NCBI GenBank assembly: GCA_031426915.1
Contig: JASJPB010000008.1
Location: 1 to 64,000, forward strand
Direction: 5' to 3'
DNA: 64,000 nt
DNA from: Sulfurimicrobium sp031426915
GTDB lineage: Bacteria; Pseudomonadota; Gammaproteobacteria; Burkholderiales; Sulfuricellaceae
This document shows, piece after piece, positions 35,504 to 43,209 of this stretch; the stretch's first letter is position 1; the number at the start of each line of letters is the position of its first letter. The notes beneath the pieces were generated by a model that did not search any database, was not told the origin of the DNA, and was given only the letters and a program-made list of their open reading frames with translations. Both the position numbers and the translations under genes were made by a program.

Positions 35504-37127
35504 GTCCTTTGGCGGCTTCCATCTGCTCGGTGGCACGGGTGATCTGCCACTGTTGCGCAATGGATAGAATATTGTTGACTACCCAGTAAAGCACCAGGCC
35601 CGCAGGGAAAAAGAAGAAGAAAATGCTGAAAGCAAATGGCATGATCATCATTACCTTGGCCTGAATCGGATCAGGTGGGGTCGGGTTAAGTTTGGTCTGA
35701 ATGATCATGGTCAGCCCCATGATGATGGGGAGCACGTAATAAGGATCAGATGCGGAAAGATCCTGTATCCACAACATGAAGGGAGCGTGACGCATTTCCA
35801 CGCTGGCCAGCAGCACCCAGTACAATGAAATAAATACGGGAATTTGCACCAGCACCGGCAAGCACCCTCCCAAAGGATTGATCTTTTCGGTCTTGTACAG
35901 ATCCATCATGGCCTGATGTAGACGCTGGCGATCATCGCCAAACTGTTCCTTCAGTTTCTGCAATTTTGGTGCCAGTACGCGCATGTGCGCCATGGAACGA
36001 TAGCTCTTAGCGGAAAGGGGGTAAAACACCAGTTTGATTAACACGGTAAGCAGAATGATGGCCACGCCCCAATTGCCAACCGCTTTATGGATTTTTTCCA
36101 GCACCCAGAACAGGGGCGCCGCAATTACGGTTAACCATCCATAATCCACGGTCAAGTCGAGCCCAGGAGCCAGTTTGCTCAGTTTGTCCTGCTCCTCCGG
36201 GCCAGCATAAAGTGGCACGGATACCGCCCCGCTTGCGCCAGACGCGATCGAGCCGACAGGTACGATCAAACCCGCCGCGTAAAGGTTATTTCCCAGTGGC
36301 TTCGCATAGAATTCGCGGGCCATCCCTTCCTTTGGCAACCAGGCGCTAACGAAGTAGTGCTGAAGCATCGCGACCCACCCATCGGTGCTGTGCTTCTCAT
36401 ATTCAGCCTTGTTTTTCTCTATATCTGTAAACGCCACTTTCTGAAATTTTTGTTTGTCGGTATATACCGCCGCACCCGTGTAGGTGCTGACAAACATGGA
36501 ATCACCGCTGGCGGCCGAGCCGTCTCTAACCAATTGAAAATAGGCATTGGGTGTTAGGGAATGCGCACTGTTGTTATGTATCCTGTATTCCACATCAACC
36601 ACATAACTGTCACGATGGAAGGTGAAAACCTTTTCCACCTTGACTCCTGAAGCGTCCGGTGCGGTAAGGGTTACCTTGAGTTCTCCGGCCCCCTCCGCCA
36701 ATTTATGTTCGGTGGCTTGGGCGCTATAGCGCGTTTTATGATTTGGCAATCCTGTGCCAATCAGACCGGATTGAGCCACATAAGTATGTGGCTTCTGATC
36801 CTCCAGCAGAACAAAGTTCTTGTTTTTGTCTGCGGCATCATGATGCTTGAGCAACTCAATGCGCCGGATGTCACCCCCAACGGTATCAATTTCCACATTC
36901 AGGGTGTCGGTCCGAACATGAAGCTTTTCACCCTTTTCCAATGGATGAGCAACAACCTCCGCCCCGACAGCGGGTGCTGTCAAACCTGGGCTGGCGACAG
37001 GGATGGCCGCCACAGTAGCCGGTGCGGTTTGAACGGGAAGCGGATGTTGCTCCTTTTGCCACGCATCCCACAGCATCAGAACCGAGAAAGAAAAAACAAC
37101 GAATAAAATGAGTCTTTGAGTATCCAT
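35490..37127 (-). CDS. yidC: Membrane protein insertase YidC
   Basis: A 545-residue inner-membrane insertase that works alone or with SecYEG. A first membrane helix (LILFVVFSFSVLMLWDAW, about 6-23) is followed by a large periplasmic beta domain (about 50-330). The conserved core then has five helices containing LIKLVFYPLSAKSYRSMAHM and NPLGGCLPVLVQIPVFISLY. The hydrophilic-groove Arg lies in the segment around SAKSYRSM or nearby. Length matches Gram-negative YidC. The 3' end overlaps mnmE. Confidence 0.98.
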   Translation of the reverse strand: MDTQRLILFVVFSFSVLMLWDAWQKEQHPLPVQTAPATVAAIPVASPGLTAPAVGAEVVAHPLEKGEKLHVRTDTLNVEIDTVGGDIRRIELLKHHDAADKNKNFVLLEDQKPHTYVAQSGLIGTGLPNHKTRYSAQATEHKLAEGAGELKVTLTAPDASGVKVEKVFTFHRDSYVVDVEYRIHNNSAHSLTPNAYFQLVRDGSAASGDSMFVSTYTGAAVYTDKQKFQKVAFTDIEKNKAEYEKHSTDGWVAMLQHYFVSAWLPKEGMAREFYAKPLGNNLYAAGLIVPVGSIASGASGAVSVPLYAGPEEQDKLSKLAPGLDLTVDYGWLTVIAAPLFWVLEKIHKAVGNWGVAIILLTVLIKLVFYPLSAKSYRSMAHMRVLAPKLQKLKEQFGDDRQRLHQAMMDLYKTEKINPLGGCLPVLVQIPVFISLYWVLLASVEMRHAPFMLWIQDLSASDPYYVLPIIMGLTMIIQTKLNPTPPDPIQAKVMMIMPFAFSIFFFFFPAGLVLYWVVNNILSIAQQWQITRATEQMEAAKGHGKR

Positions 37128-37134
37128 GGTCTAC

Positions 37135-37344
37135 CTAGGGTAAGGGATCATAGCCGCCATCATGCCAGGGGTGGCAACGGCCAACACGTTTGATGCTCAA
37201 CCAAAATCCCTTCACGGCGCCATATCGATTTAATGCCTGCACCGCATATTCAGAACAGGTCGGCGTAAATCGGCACGAGGGTCCGAGCATGGGGCTGATT
37301 AGATATTGGTAAGCCTTGATTAAGACCAGCAGTATTCTGGTCAT
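37135..37344 (-). CDS. yidD: Membrane protein insertion efficiency factor YidD
   Basis: A 69-residue protein of the YidD/UPF0161 family. The conserved run ISPMLGPSCRFTPTCSEYAV carries the cysteines, and GRCHPWHDGGYDPLP closes it. An amphipathic N-terminal helix anchors it at the inner membrane, where it helps YidC substrates. It overlaps rnpA by four bases (ATGA) and is seven bases from yidC. Confidence 0.96.
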   Translation of the reverse strand: MTRILLVLIKAYQYLISPMLGPSCRFTPTCSEYAVQALNRYGAVKGFWLSIKRVGRCHPWHDGGYDPLP

Positions 37345-37712
37345 GGCACATCCTGCGCTAGGGGAAATTTTTGTCGTGCCTGGTTTAACTGGGTCCGCAA
37401 TTCTTGAGATACCAAAGCATAATCGGCTTGTATGAAACTTTTACGCACTCTCACCACAATGTCCAGGCCGCCATATTGGTGCTGCCCCAGGCGAAAAATT
37501 TCACGCGCAATGCGCTTCATATAATTCCGTGTTGCTGCCAAGCGCGCTGTTTTTTTGCCGACGATGACCGCCAGTCGCCCGAATTCTTGCTGTCCCGGGC
37601 TGACGAGAACCTGAAAATGCTCGCTGGAAAAGCGACAGTTCAAACGAAAAACGGATGAAATTTCATCCGTTTTTACTAAATGTTTGGCTTTCGAAAAGCC
37701 AAAGCCGTTCAC
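37341..37712 (-). CDS. rnpA: Ribonuclease P protein component RnpA
   Basis: A 123-residue basic protein that assists the RNase P RNA in 5' tRNA maturation. The family core is present: FGRLAVIVGKKTARLAATRN (19 residues shown in part, GRLAVIVGKKTARLAATRN) and the RNR-like stretch RNYMKRIAREIFR. LDIVVRVRKSF follows. The position directly after rpmH is the universal bacterial arrangement. Confidence 0.96.
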   Translation of the reverse strand: MNGFGFSKAKHLVKTDEISSVFRLNCRFSSEHFQVLVSPGQQEFGRLAVIVGKKTARLAATRNYMKRIAREIFRLGQHQYGGLDIVVRVRKSFIQADYALVSQELRTQLNQARQKFPLAQDVP

Positions 37713-37727
37713 CGCTATAGGCCTGAC

Positions 37728-37862
37728 TCAAACAGCAAGACGGGTCCGGCCATTCGCGCGACGAGCATTGATAATCGCCCGGCCCGCAGCAGTTTTCATT
37801 CTTGCACGGAACCCGTGCGTACGCTTGCGTTTAACCACGGATGGCTGATAGGTGCGTTTCAT
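37728..37862 (-). CDS. rpmH: 50S ribosomal protein L34
   Basis: A 44-residue, highly basic protein beginning MKRTYQPSVVKRKRTHGF and ending NGRTRLAV, a full match to bacterial L34. It is read on the minus strand from ATG 37862 to TGA at 37728. AGAGGAAG provides the ribosome site. It heads the rpmH-rnpA-yidD-yidC-mnmE operon and is divergent from dnaA, the classical origin-linked layout. Confidence 0.98.
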   Translation of the reverse strand: MKRTYQPSVVKRKRTHGFRARMKTAAGRAIINARRANGRTRLAV

Positions 37863-37901
37863 AAAATCTTCCTCTTGCTTTACAGAGACTGTGAACCCGT
37901 A

Positions 37902-37931
37902 ATTAGACTACTTCAGCTAACCCCTTGTCAA
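37902..37931 (-). promoter_or_regulatory. Sigma-70 promoter of the rpmH operon
   Basis: On the minus strand a perfect TTGACA (37931-37926), an 18-base spacer and TCTAAT (37907-37902) form a strong promoter. The leader before rpmH is about 33 bases. Confidence 0.65.
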
Positions 37932-37951
37932 CCATAATTAATATTTTGCTC

Positions 37952-37982
37952 TGTGGATAAGTCGTCTCAATCGGGCTACAAT
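37952..37982 (+). promoter_or_regulatory. dnaA promoter region with an overlapping DnaA box
   Basis: TGTGGATAA at 37952-37960 is a perfect DnaA box in reverse orientation. It overlaps a possible -35 (TGGATA, 37954-37959) that is followed after 17 bases by TACAAT (37977-37982), a good -10. The arrangement suggests autoregulation by DnaA, as known for E. coli dnaA. The box also sits just upstream of the rpmH promoter. Confidence 0.6.
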
Positions 37983-38048
37983 GCATGGCTCTTAACCCGG
38001 CTTTATTCTGTTCTGTCTTTAAAACTGGATTCGGCGTCTAGGCAATCA

Positions 38049-39389
38049 ATGGAAACTTTCTGGCAATCTTGTCTGGTCCGTTTTGAACAAGAACTCACCC
38101 CGCAGCAGTTCAACAATTGGATCAAACCGCTTCGTTTTGAATCCGGTCCCGATTTCATGCGCATTGTCGCGCCAAACCGATTCATATTGCAATGGGTTAA
38201 AGACAAGTTTCTCAGCCGTTTCGAACAAATGGGGGAAGCTCATTTTACCCACCCCATAAAGCTCTCCCTTGCTGTTGCGGAAAATAGCGAGATCAAGGAG
38301 AACAAATCTCCAGTTATGGCCGTTTTGGCTACATCAACACCGAATAAGCATCCCGGTAGTAGAAGCGATAAATCAGGCCTTAATCCTTCATTATCTTTTG
38401 CCAATTTTGTTACCGGCAAAGCCAACCAACTCGCTCGAGCAGCGGCTATACAAGTTGCTGAAAATCCGGGGATAGCCTACAACCCTCTATTTGTTTATGG
38501 TGGGGTGGGGTTGGGAAAAACTCACTTGATTCATGCTATTGGCAACTACATTCAAGAACAGAACAGCAACGCAAAAATCAGTTATCTTCATGCGGAACGT
38601 TACGTTTCCGATGTAGTAAGAGCCTACCAGCACAAGACCTTTGACGATTTCAAACGTTATTACCACTCCCTGGATCTGTTGCTTATAGACGATATTCAGT
38701 TTTTCAGTGGGAAAGCACGCACGCAAGAAGAGTTTTTCTACGCTTTTAACGCCCTGATTGAAAGCAAGAAGCAAGTCATCATGACCTGCGATACCTACCC
38801 AAAGCAGATATCGGGAATGGAAGACCGTTTGATTTCCCGTTTCGGCTGGGGTTTAACAGTTGCTATCGAGCCTCCTGAACTGGAAATGCGTGTCGCGATT
38901 TTGCTTAAAAAAGCTGCTGCTGAGGGATTTTACCTGGATGAAGATGTCGCGTTTTTTATTGCCAAACAGATTCGCTCGAATGTGCGCGAACTTGAAGGCG
39001 CATTGAAAAAAGTCATTGCTTATTCACATTTCACCGGCCACTCTATCGGCCTTGAGTTGGCCAAGGAAGCACTCAAAGATTTACTGGCGGTGCAAAACCG
39101 TCAGATATCGATTGAGAATATCCAGAAAACCGTTGCTGATTACTACAAGATAAAAGTTGCCGAGATGTATTCCAAGAAACGCACTCGCAATGTTGCCAGG
39201 CCACGTCAGGTTGCCATGGCGCTCGCCAAGGAATTAACCCATTTAAGTTTTCCAGAAATTGGGGATGCTTTTGGAGGACGCGACCATACTACGGTCATGC
39301 ATGCCTGTCGCAGAATTGAAGAATTAAAAAACAATGATCCAGGAATGACAAGAGATATCAGTGTGTTACTGCAAGTATTAAGAAGTTGA
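38049..39389 (+). CDS. dnaA: Chromosomal replication initiator DnaA
   Basis: A 446-residue AAA+ initiator. Domain I starts METFWQSCLVRFEQEL. A short variable domain II (about 80-112) is followed by domain III with Walker A GGVGLGKTH (151-159), Walker B LLLIDDIQFF (about 212-221) and an arginine finger region ISRFGWGL. Domain IV carries the DnaA signature GGRDHTTVMHAC (about 419). ATG 38049 fits the family; a GTG at 37953 lies on a DnaA box and would add a non-homologous extension. Base composition is visibly more AT-rich than in most of the window. Confidence 0.98.
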   Translation: METFWQSCLVRFEQELTPQQFNNWIKPLRFESGPDFMRIVAPNRFILQWVKDKFLSRFEQMGEAHFTHPIKLSLAVAENSEIKENKSPVMAVLATSTPNKHPGSRSDKSGLNPSLSFANFVTGKANQLARAAAIQVAENPGIAYNPLFVYGGVGLGKTHLIHAIGNYIQEQNSNAKISYLHAERYVSDVVRAYQHKTFDDFKRYYHSLDLLLIDDIQFFSGKARTQEEFFYAFNALIESKKQVIMTCDTYPKQISGMEDRLISRFGWGLTVAIEPPELEMRVAILLKKAAAEGFYLDEDVAFFIAKQIRSNVRELEGALKKVIAYSHFTGHSIGLELAKEALKDLLAVQNRQISIENIQKTVADYYKIKVAEMYSKKRTRNVARPRQVAMALAKELTHLSFPEIGDAFGGRDHTTVMHACRRIEELKNNDPGMTRDISVLLQVLRS

Positions 39390-39580
39390 ATAAATAGCGG
39401 ACAAATTGTGAATAAGTACGGGATTTAAGATTGAACAATATTTCATCCCCAATCTGCACACACCCCATGCAAGCTCTTATACAGACTTTTGATGTTTACT
39501 TATCACATTGAATATATTATATATTGTTAATTTATACCCAACTAATGCCAACACTTATCTATTAGTCTCAGGATATATAT
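39390..39580. other. Probable oriC region between dnaA and dnaN
   Basis: This 191-base gap is strongly AT-rich, most of all at 39486-39540, where an unwinding element is plausible. It holds a perfect DnaA box TGTGAATAA (39407-39415) and a one-mismatch box TTATACAGA (39477-39485). Few perfect boxes are seen, so the origin may instead lie, or extend, upstream of dnaA around 37952. The assignment rests on gene context, boxes and composition. Confidence 0.5.
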
Positions 39581-40687
39581 ATGTTATTAATGAATATCAG
39601 TAAGGAAGAATTTCTAAAACCACTACAGTCTGTAGCAGGTATTGTCGAACGTCGACATACATTGCCTATTTTATCTAATGTGCTAATTCAGATTGACGAT
39701 GAAGGTTTGTCATTTGTCGCAACAGATCTGGAAATTCAGATTACTGCAAATTCTCCCAGCAGCAATTGCAAGGTATGTACATCGATAACGGTATCAGCCA
39801 AGAAGCTTCAGGATATTGTGCGGGCTCTGCCTGATAACGCCGAAATTTCTTTCGATCGCAAAGATAGCCGTTTGCAGTTGAAGGCAGGAAAAAGCAGTTT
39901 CAACCTTCAGACCCTTCCAGCGGATGATTTTCCCAAACTGGCGCTATCAGATGAGGCCGTATCCGAAATTTCATTGCCACAGTCCACTCTCCGGCATTTA
40001 TTTAATCAAGTTCAATACGCCATGGCGCAACAGGACATTCGTTATTACCTTAACGGGCTTTTGCTGGTGCTGGAACCGGGCATGATTAAGGTTGTGGCAA
40101 CAGACGGTCATCGTTTGAGTCTGGCCAGCATGGAAATGCCATCGATTCAACACACAGCTGAAGCGATATTGCCGCGTAAGACAGTAATCGAATTAATTAA
40201 ACTGTTAACAGATGTTGATGACGAAGTAAAAGTGAGCTTGGGAAAAAATTTGGTGACCTTCTCTTTTGGCAATATCAATCTGGTATCGAAAGTAATAGAA
40301 GGTAAATTCCCGGACTATAACAAGGTAGTACCAATAAACTATCAAAATCATGTAGTTCTGGATCGAATAACGCTACTTAAAGCAATGCAGCGGGCAGCGA
40401 TTCTTTCCAACGAAAAATTTCGTGGTGTGCGCCTGGTTCTGACTCAAAATAGTATGCGGGTGATATGCAACAATACAGAACAAGAAGAAGCCGAGGAGGA
40501 ACTCGAGATAAATTACACCAGCGAGCCGTTGGATATTGGCTTCAATGTAACGTATTTACTTGATGTGTTGAATAATATTGAGAACAGCGAAGTGGACTGT
40601 TCCTTTGGCGACGCAAATAGCAGTTGTCTGATAACCGTGCCTGGTGAAGAGCGTTTCAAATATGTAGTAATGCCGATGAGAATTTGA
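39581..40687 (+). CDS. dnaN: DNA polymerase III beta subunit (sliding clamp)
   Basis: A 368-residue clamp with the three repeated DnaN domains (about 1-125, 130-245, 250-368). Typical features are the N-terminal KEEFLKPLQSVAGIVERRHTLPILSNV (seen as LQSVAGIVERRHTLPILSNV), RYYLNGLLLVLEPG, and the C-terminal VMPMRI. AGGA lies eight bases upstream of ATG 39581. ATG 39590, three codons on, is an alternative start. The reading frame is unusually AT-rich. Confidence 0.98.
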   Translation: MLLMNISKEEFLKPLQSVAGIVERRHTLPILSNVLIQIDDEGLSFVATDLEIQITANSPSSNCKVCTSITVSAKKLQDIVRALPDNAEISFDRKDSRLQLKAGKSSFNLQTLPADDFPKLALSDEAVSEISLPQSTLRHLFNQVQYAMAQQDIRYYLNGLLLVLEPGMIKVVATDGHRLSLASMEMPSIQHTAEAILPRKTVIELIKLLTDVDDEVKVSLGKNLVTFSFGNINLVSKVIEGKFPDYNKVVPINYQNHVVLDRITLLKAMQRAAILSNEKFRGVRLVLTQNSMRVICNNTEQEEAEEELEINYTSEPLDIGFNVTYLLDVLNNIENSEVDCSFGDANSSCLITVPGEERFKYVVMPMRI

Positions 40688-40721
40688 TTGGGCCTTGAAT
40701 GTTCAGGCAAGATAGTTATTC

Positions 40722-40737
40722 GGTTCCACGTGAAACC
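40722..40737. promoter_or_regulatory. parS site between dnaN and gyrB
   Basis: GGTTCCACGTGAAACC matches the parS core with one break in symmetry (TTCC against GAAA). It lies 12 bases before the gyrB ATG, about 1.2 kb from the probable origin. ParB bound here could affect gyrB expression. Confidence 0.88.
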
Positions 40738-40748
40738 AAGAGAAGAAA

Positions 40749-43139
40749 ATGAGCGATTACAATTCGGACAGCATCAAAATATTGAAGGGTCTAGACGCAG
40801 TACGTAAGCGCCCTGGAATGTATATTGGCGATACCAGTGATGGCACAGGACTGCATCATATGGTGTTTGAGGTTGTGGATAATGCAATAGACGAGGCGCT
40901 GGCCGGACATTGTGATGATATTCATATTGTTATTCATGCCGATAGTTCTATTAGCGTTGTGGACAATGGACGCGGCATACCCACAGACATCAAGGATGAT
41001 GACGAGTTCAAGCGCTCTGCAGCGGAAATTGTTATGACCGAGTTGCATGCGGGAGGCAAGTTCGATGCCAATTCGTACAAGGTTTCAGGCGGTCTTCATG
41101 GTGTAGGTGTTTCGGTAGTCAACGCGTTATCAGAATGGCTTAAGTTAAGGATCTGGCGCAATGGCAAGGCGCATCAAATGGAATTCCGCCATGGTGTTGC
41201 GGTCGAACCATTGAAGGTAATTGGTGATAGTGAACGCAAAGGAACCGAAGTGCATTTCATGCCGAGCACGGAAACCTTCGGCAATATTGAATACCATTAC
41301 GATATTCTGGCGAAACGCTTGCGCGAACTTTCCTTCCTCAATAACGGTGTAAAAATTGAACTCATCGACCAGCGGGACGGCAGAAGCGAAAACTTTGCGT
41401 TTTGCGGCGGCGTAAAGGGTTTCGTAGAATATGTAAACCGCACTAAAACGGTTCTTCACCCCAAGATATTTCATGCTATTGGTGAAAAGGACGGGATTAC
41501 GGTTGAAGTGGCCATGCAGTGGAACGATTCCTATGCGGAAACCGTGCAGTGTTTCACCAACAACATTCCGCAACGGGATGGTGGTACCCACTTGACGGGT
41601 CTGCGCAGTGCCCTGACGCGCACACTCAATAATTACATCGAACAGAACGATATAGCCAAGAAAGCCAAGGTAGAAACCAGCGGTGATGACATGCGTGAAG
41701 GGCTGACCTGCATTTTGTCGGTTAAGGTGTACGAACCAAAATTTTCTTCCCAGACCAAGGATAAATTGGTATCGGGTGAAGTACAGCCCGTGGTGCAGGA
41801 AATAGTAGCCAGCAAACTAGCAGAATTTATGTTGGAAAATCCCAACGATGCCAAGATTATTACCGGCAAGATTGTAGAAGCAGCCCGTGCACGCGAAGCA
41901 GCGCGAAAGGCGCGTGATATGACGCGGCGCAAGGGGGTCCTGGATGGAATGGGGCTGCCTGGTAAACTGGCAGACTGTCAGGAAAAGGACCCCGCCCAAT
42001 CCGAGTTATACTTGGTTGAGGGTGACTCTGCCGGTGGGTCCGCAAAGCAAGGGAGGGATCGAAAGTTTCAGGCAATCCTACCGCTCAAAGGAAAAATATT
42101 GAACGTTGAAAGAGCGCGTTTTGACCGCGTGATTTCATCACAAGAAATTGCAACCCTGATCACTGCCTTGGGTACAAGCATTGGAAAGGACGAATACAAT
42201 CCTGACAAGCTCCGTTATCACCGTATCATCATCATGACGGACGCGGACGTTGATGGTTCCCATATACGCACTCTGTTGCTGACGTTTTTCTATCGCCAGA
42301 TGCCTGAGTTGGTGGAGCGCGGCCATATATATATCGCGCAGCCTCCTTTATACAAAATAAAGCATGGAAAGCAGGAACGCTATCTCAAGGACGAGCACGA
42401 TCTGAAGCAGTATTTGTTGCAACTCGCGATGGCAGACGCAAAACTGGTTACCGAATCCGGTCATGAACCTCTGGGCAAGGAAGCATTTGAAGAAATCGCC
42501 AAGGAATATCTGTTGTCCGAAGCGGTTATTGATCGCTTGTCACGGATAATGGATCGTGAAGTGTTGCAGGCTCTTCTGAAAGACCTGATTTTGGATCTTT
42601 CCAATGATGATGTTGCCGAGGCAAGTGCCAGGAATCTGGCTAAACTGCTTCCAGAACCGGAATATCAGGTCATCAGCCAGTATGACGAACGCGCGGAAGC
42701 CTACCGGTTAATTATACGTAAGCAGGTACATGGCAATATCCAGATAAGTCAGATCGATCATGATTTCGTCGAAGGGGGAGACTACGCGCAATTCCGTAAA
42801 ACAGGACAGGTGCTCAATGGCTTGCTGGGTCGGGGTGCGGTTGTTAAGCGTGGCGAGCAACAGCAAGCTATTACGGAGTTCAAACAGGCCTTGGATTGGC
42901 TTTTGAGCCAAGTGAAAAATGGGATTTCGATCCAACGCTATAAAGGTCTGGGTGAAATGAATCCGGAACAGCTCTGGGAAACCACTATGGACCCCAGTGT
43001 GCGGCGCTTGCTAAAAGTGCAAATTGAAGACGCCATTGGAGCGGATGAAATATTTACAACGCTAATGGGCGATCAGGTGGAACCTCGCCGCGCATTCATA
43101 GAAACGAATGCGCTGATTGCGAAAAATATTGACGTTTAA
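40749..43139 (+). CDS. gyrB: DNA gyrase subunit B
   Basis: A 796-residue ATPase subunit of gyrase, which adds negative supercoils. The GHKL ATPase motifs are EVVDNAIDEALAGHCD, VVDNGRGIPTD and GGLHGVGVSVVNALS. The Toprim domain has LVEGDSAGGSAKQGRD (about 418) and TDADVDGSHIRTLLL. The C-terminal region has RYKGLGEMNPEQLWETTMDP. Length is close to E. coli GyrB (804). It ends the dnaA-dnaN-gyrB block. Confidence 0.98.
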   Translation: MSDYNSDSIKILKGLDAVRKRPGMYIGDTSDGTGLHHMVFEVVDNAIDEALAGHCDDIHIVIHADSSISVVDNGRGIPTDIKDDDEFKRSAAEIVMTELHAGGKFDANSYKVSGGLHGVGVSVVNALSEWLKLRIWRNGKAHQMEFRHGVAVEPLKVIGDSERKGTEVHFMPSTETFGNIEYHYDILAKRLRELSFLNNGVKIELIDQRDGRSENFAFCGGVKGFVEYVNRTKTVLHPKIFHAIGEKDGITVEVAMQWNDSYAETVQCFTNNIPQRDGGTHLTGLRSALTRTLNNYIEQNDIAKKAKVETSGDDMREGLTCILSVKVYEPKFSSQTKDKLVSGEVQPVVQEIVASKLAEFMLENPNDAKIITGKIVEAARAREAARKARDMTRRKGVLDGMGLPGKLADCQEKDPAQSELYLVEGDSAGGSAKQGRDRKFQAILPLKGKILNVERARFDRVISSQEIATLITALGTSIGKDEYNPDKLRYHRIIIMTDADVDGSHIRTLLLTFFYRQMPELVERGHIYIAQPPLYKIKHGKQERYLKDEHDLKQYLLQLAMADAKLVTESGHEPLGKEAFEEIAKEYLLSEAVIDRLSRIMDREVLQALLKDLILDLSNDDVAEASARNLAKLLPEPEYQVISQYDERAEAYRLIIRKQVHGNIQISQIDHDFVEGGDYAQFRKTGQVLNGLLGRGAVVKRGEQQQAITEFKQALDWLLSQVKNGISIQRYKGLGEMNPEQLWETTMDPSVRRLLKVQIEDAIGADEIFTTLMGDQVEPRRAFIETNALIAKNIDV

Positions 43140-43165
43140 TTTATTTTTTCATGCACGTGATAAAA

Positions 43166-43188
43166 AGAAGGCCCCATTGGGGCCTTCT
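43166..43188 (-). terminator. Intrinsic terminator for topA, between convergent gyrB and topA
   Basis: AGAAGGCCCC ATT GGGGCCTTCT is a perfect ten-base-pair stem with a three-base loop. On the minus strand it is followed by TTTTTA, so it acts for topA. On the gyrB side the T-run is weak (GCTTTATT), though it may work in both directions. Confidence 0.85.
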
Positions 43189-43209
43189 GCTTTATTGCCA
43201 TGGATTTAA

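Noticed and set aside
37953..38048. GTG-initiated longer form of DnaA
   Set aside because: The 32-residue extension has no family similarity, and the GTG lies within a DnaA box and probable promoter.
43151..43163. CACGTG-containing sequence after gyrB considered as parS
   Set aside because: GCACGTGATAA lacks the GTTTC/GAAAC flanks needed for ParB recognition.
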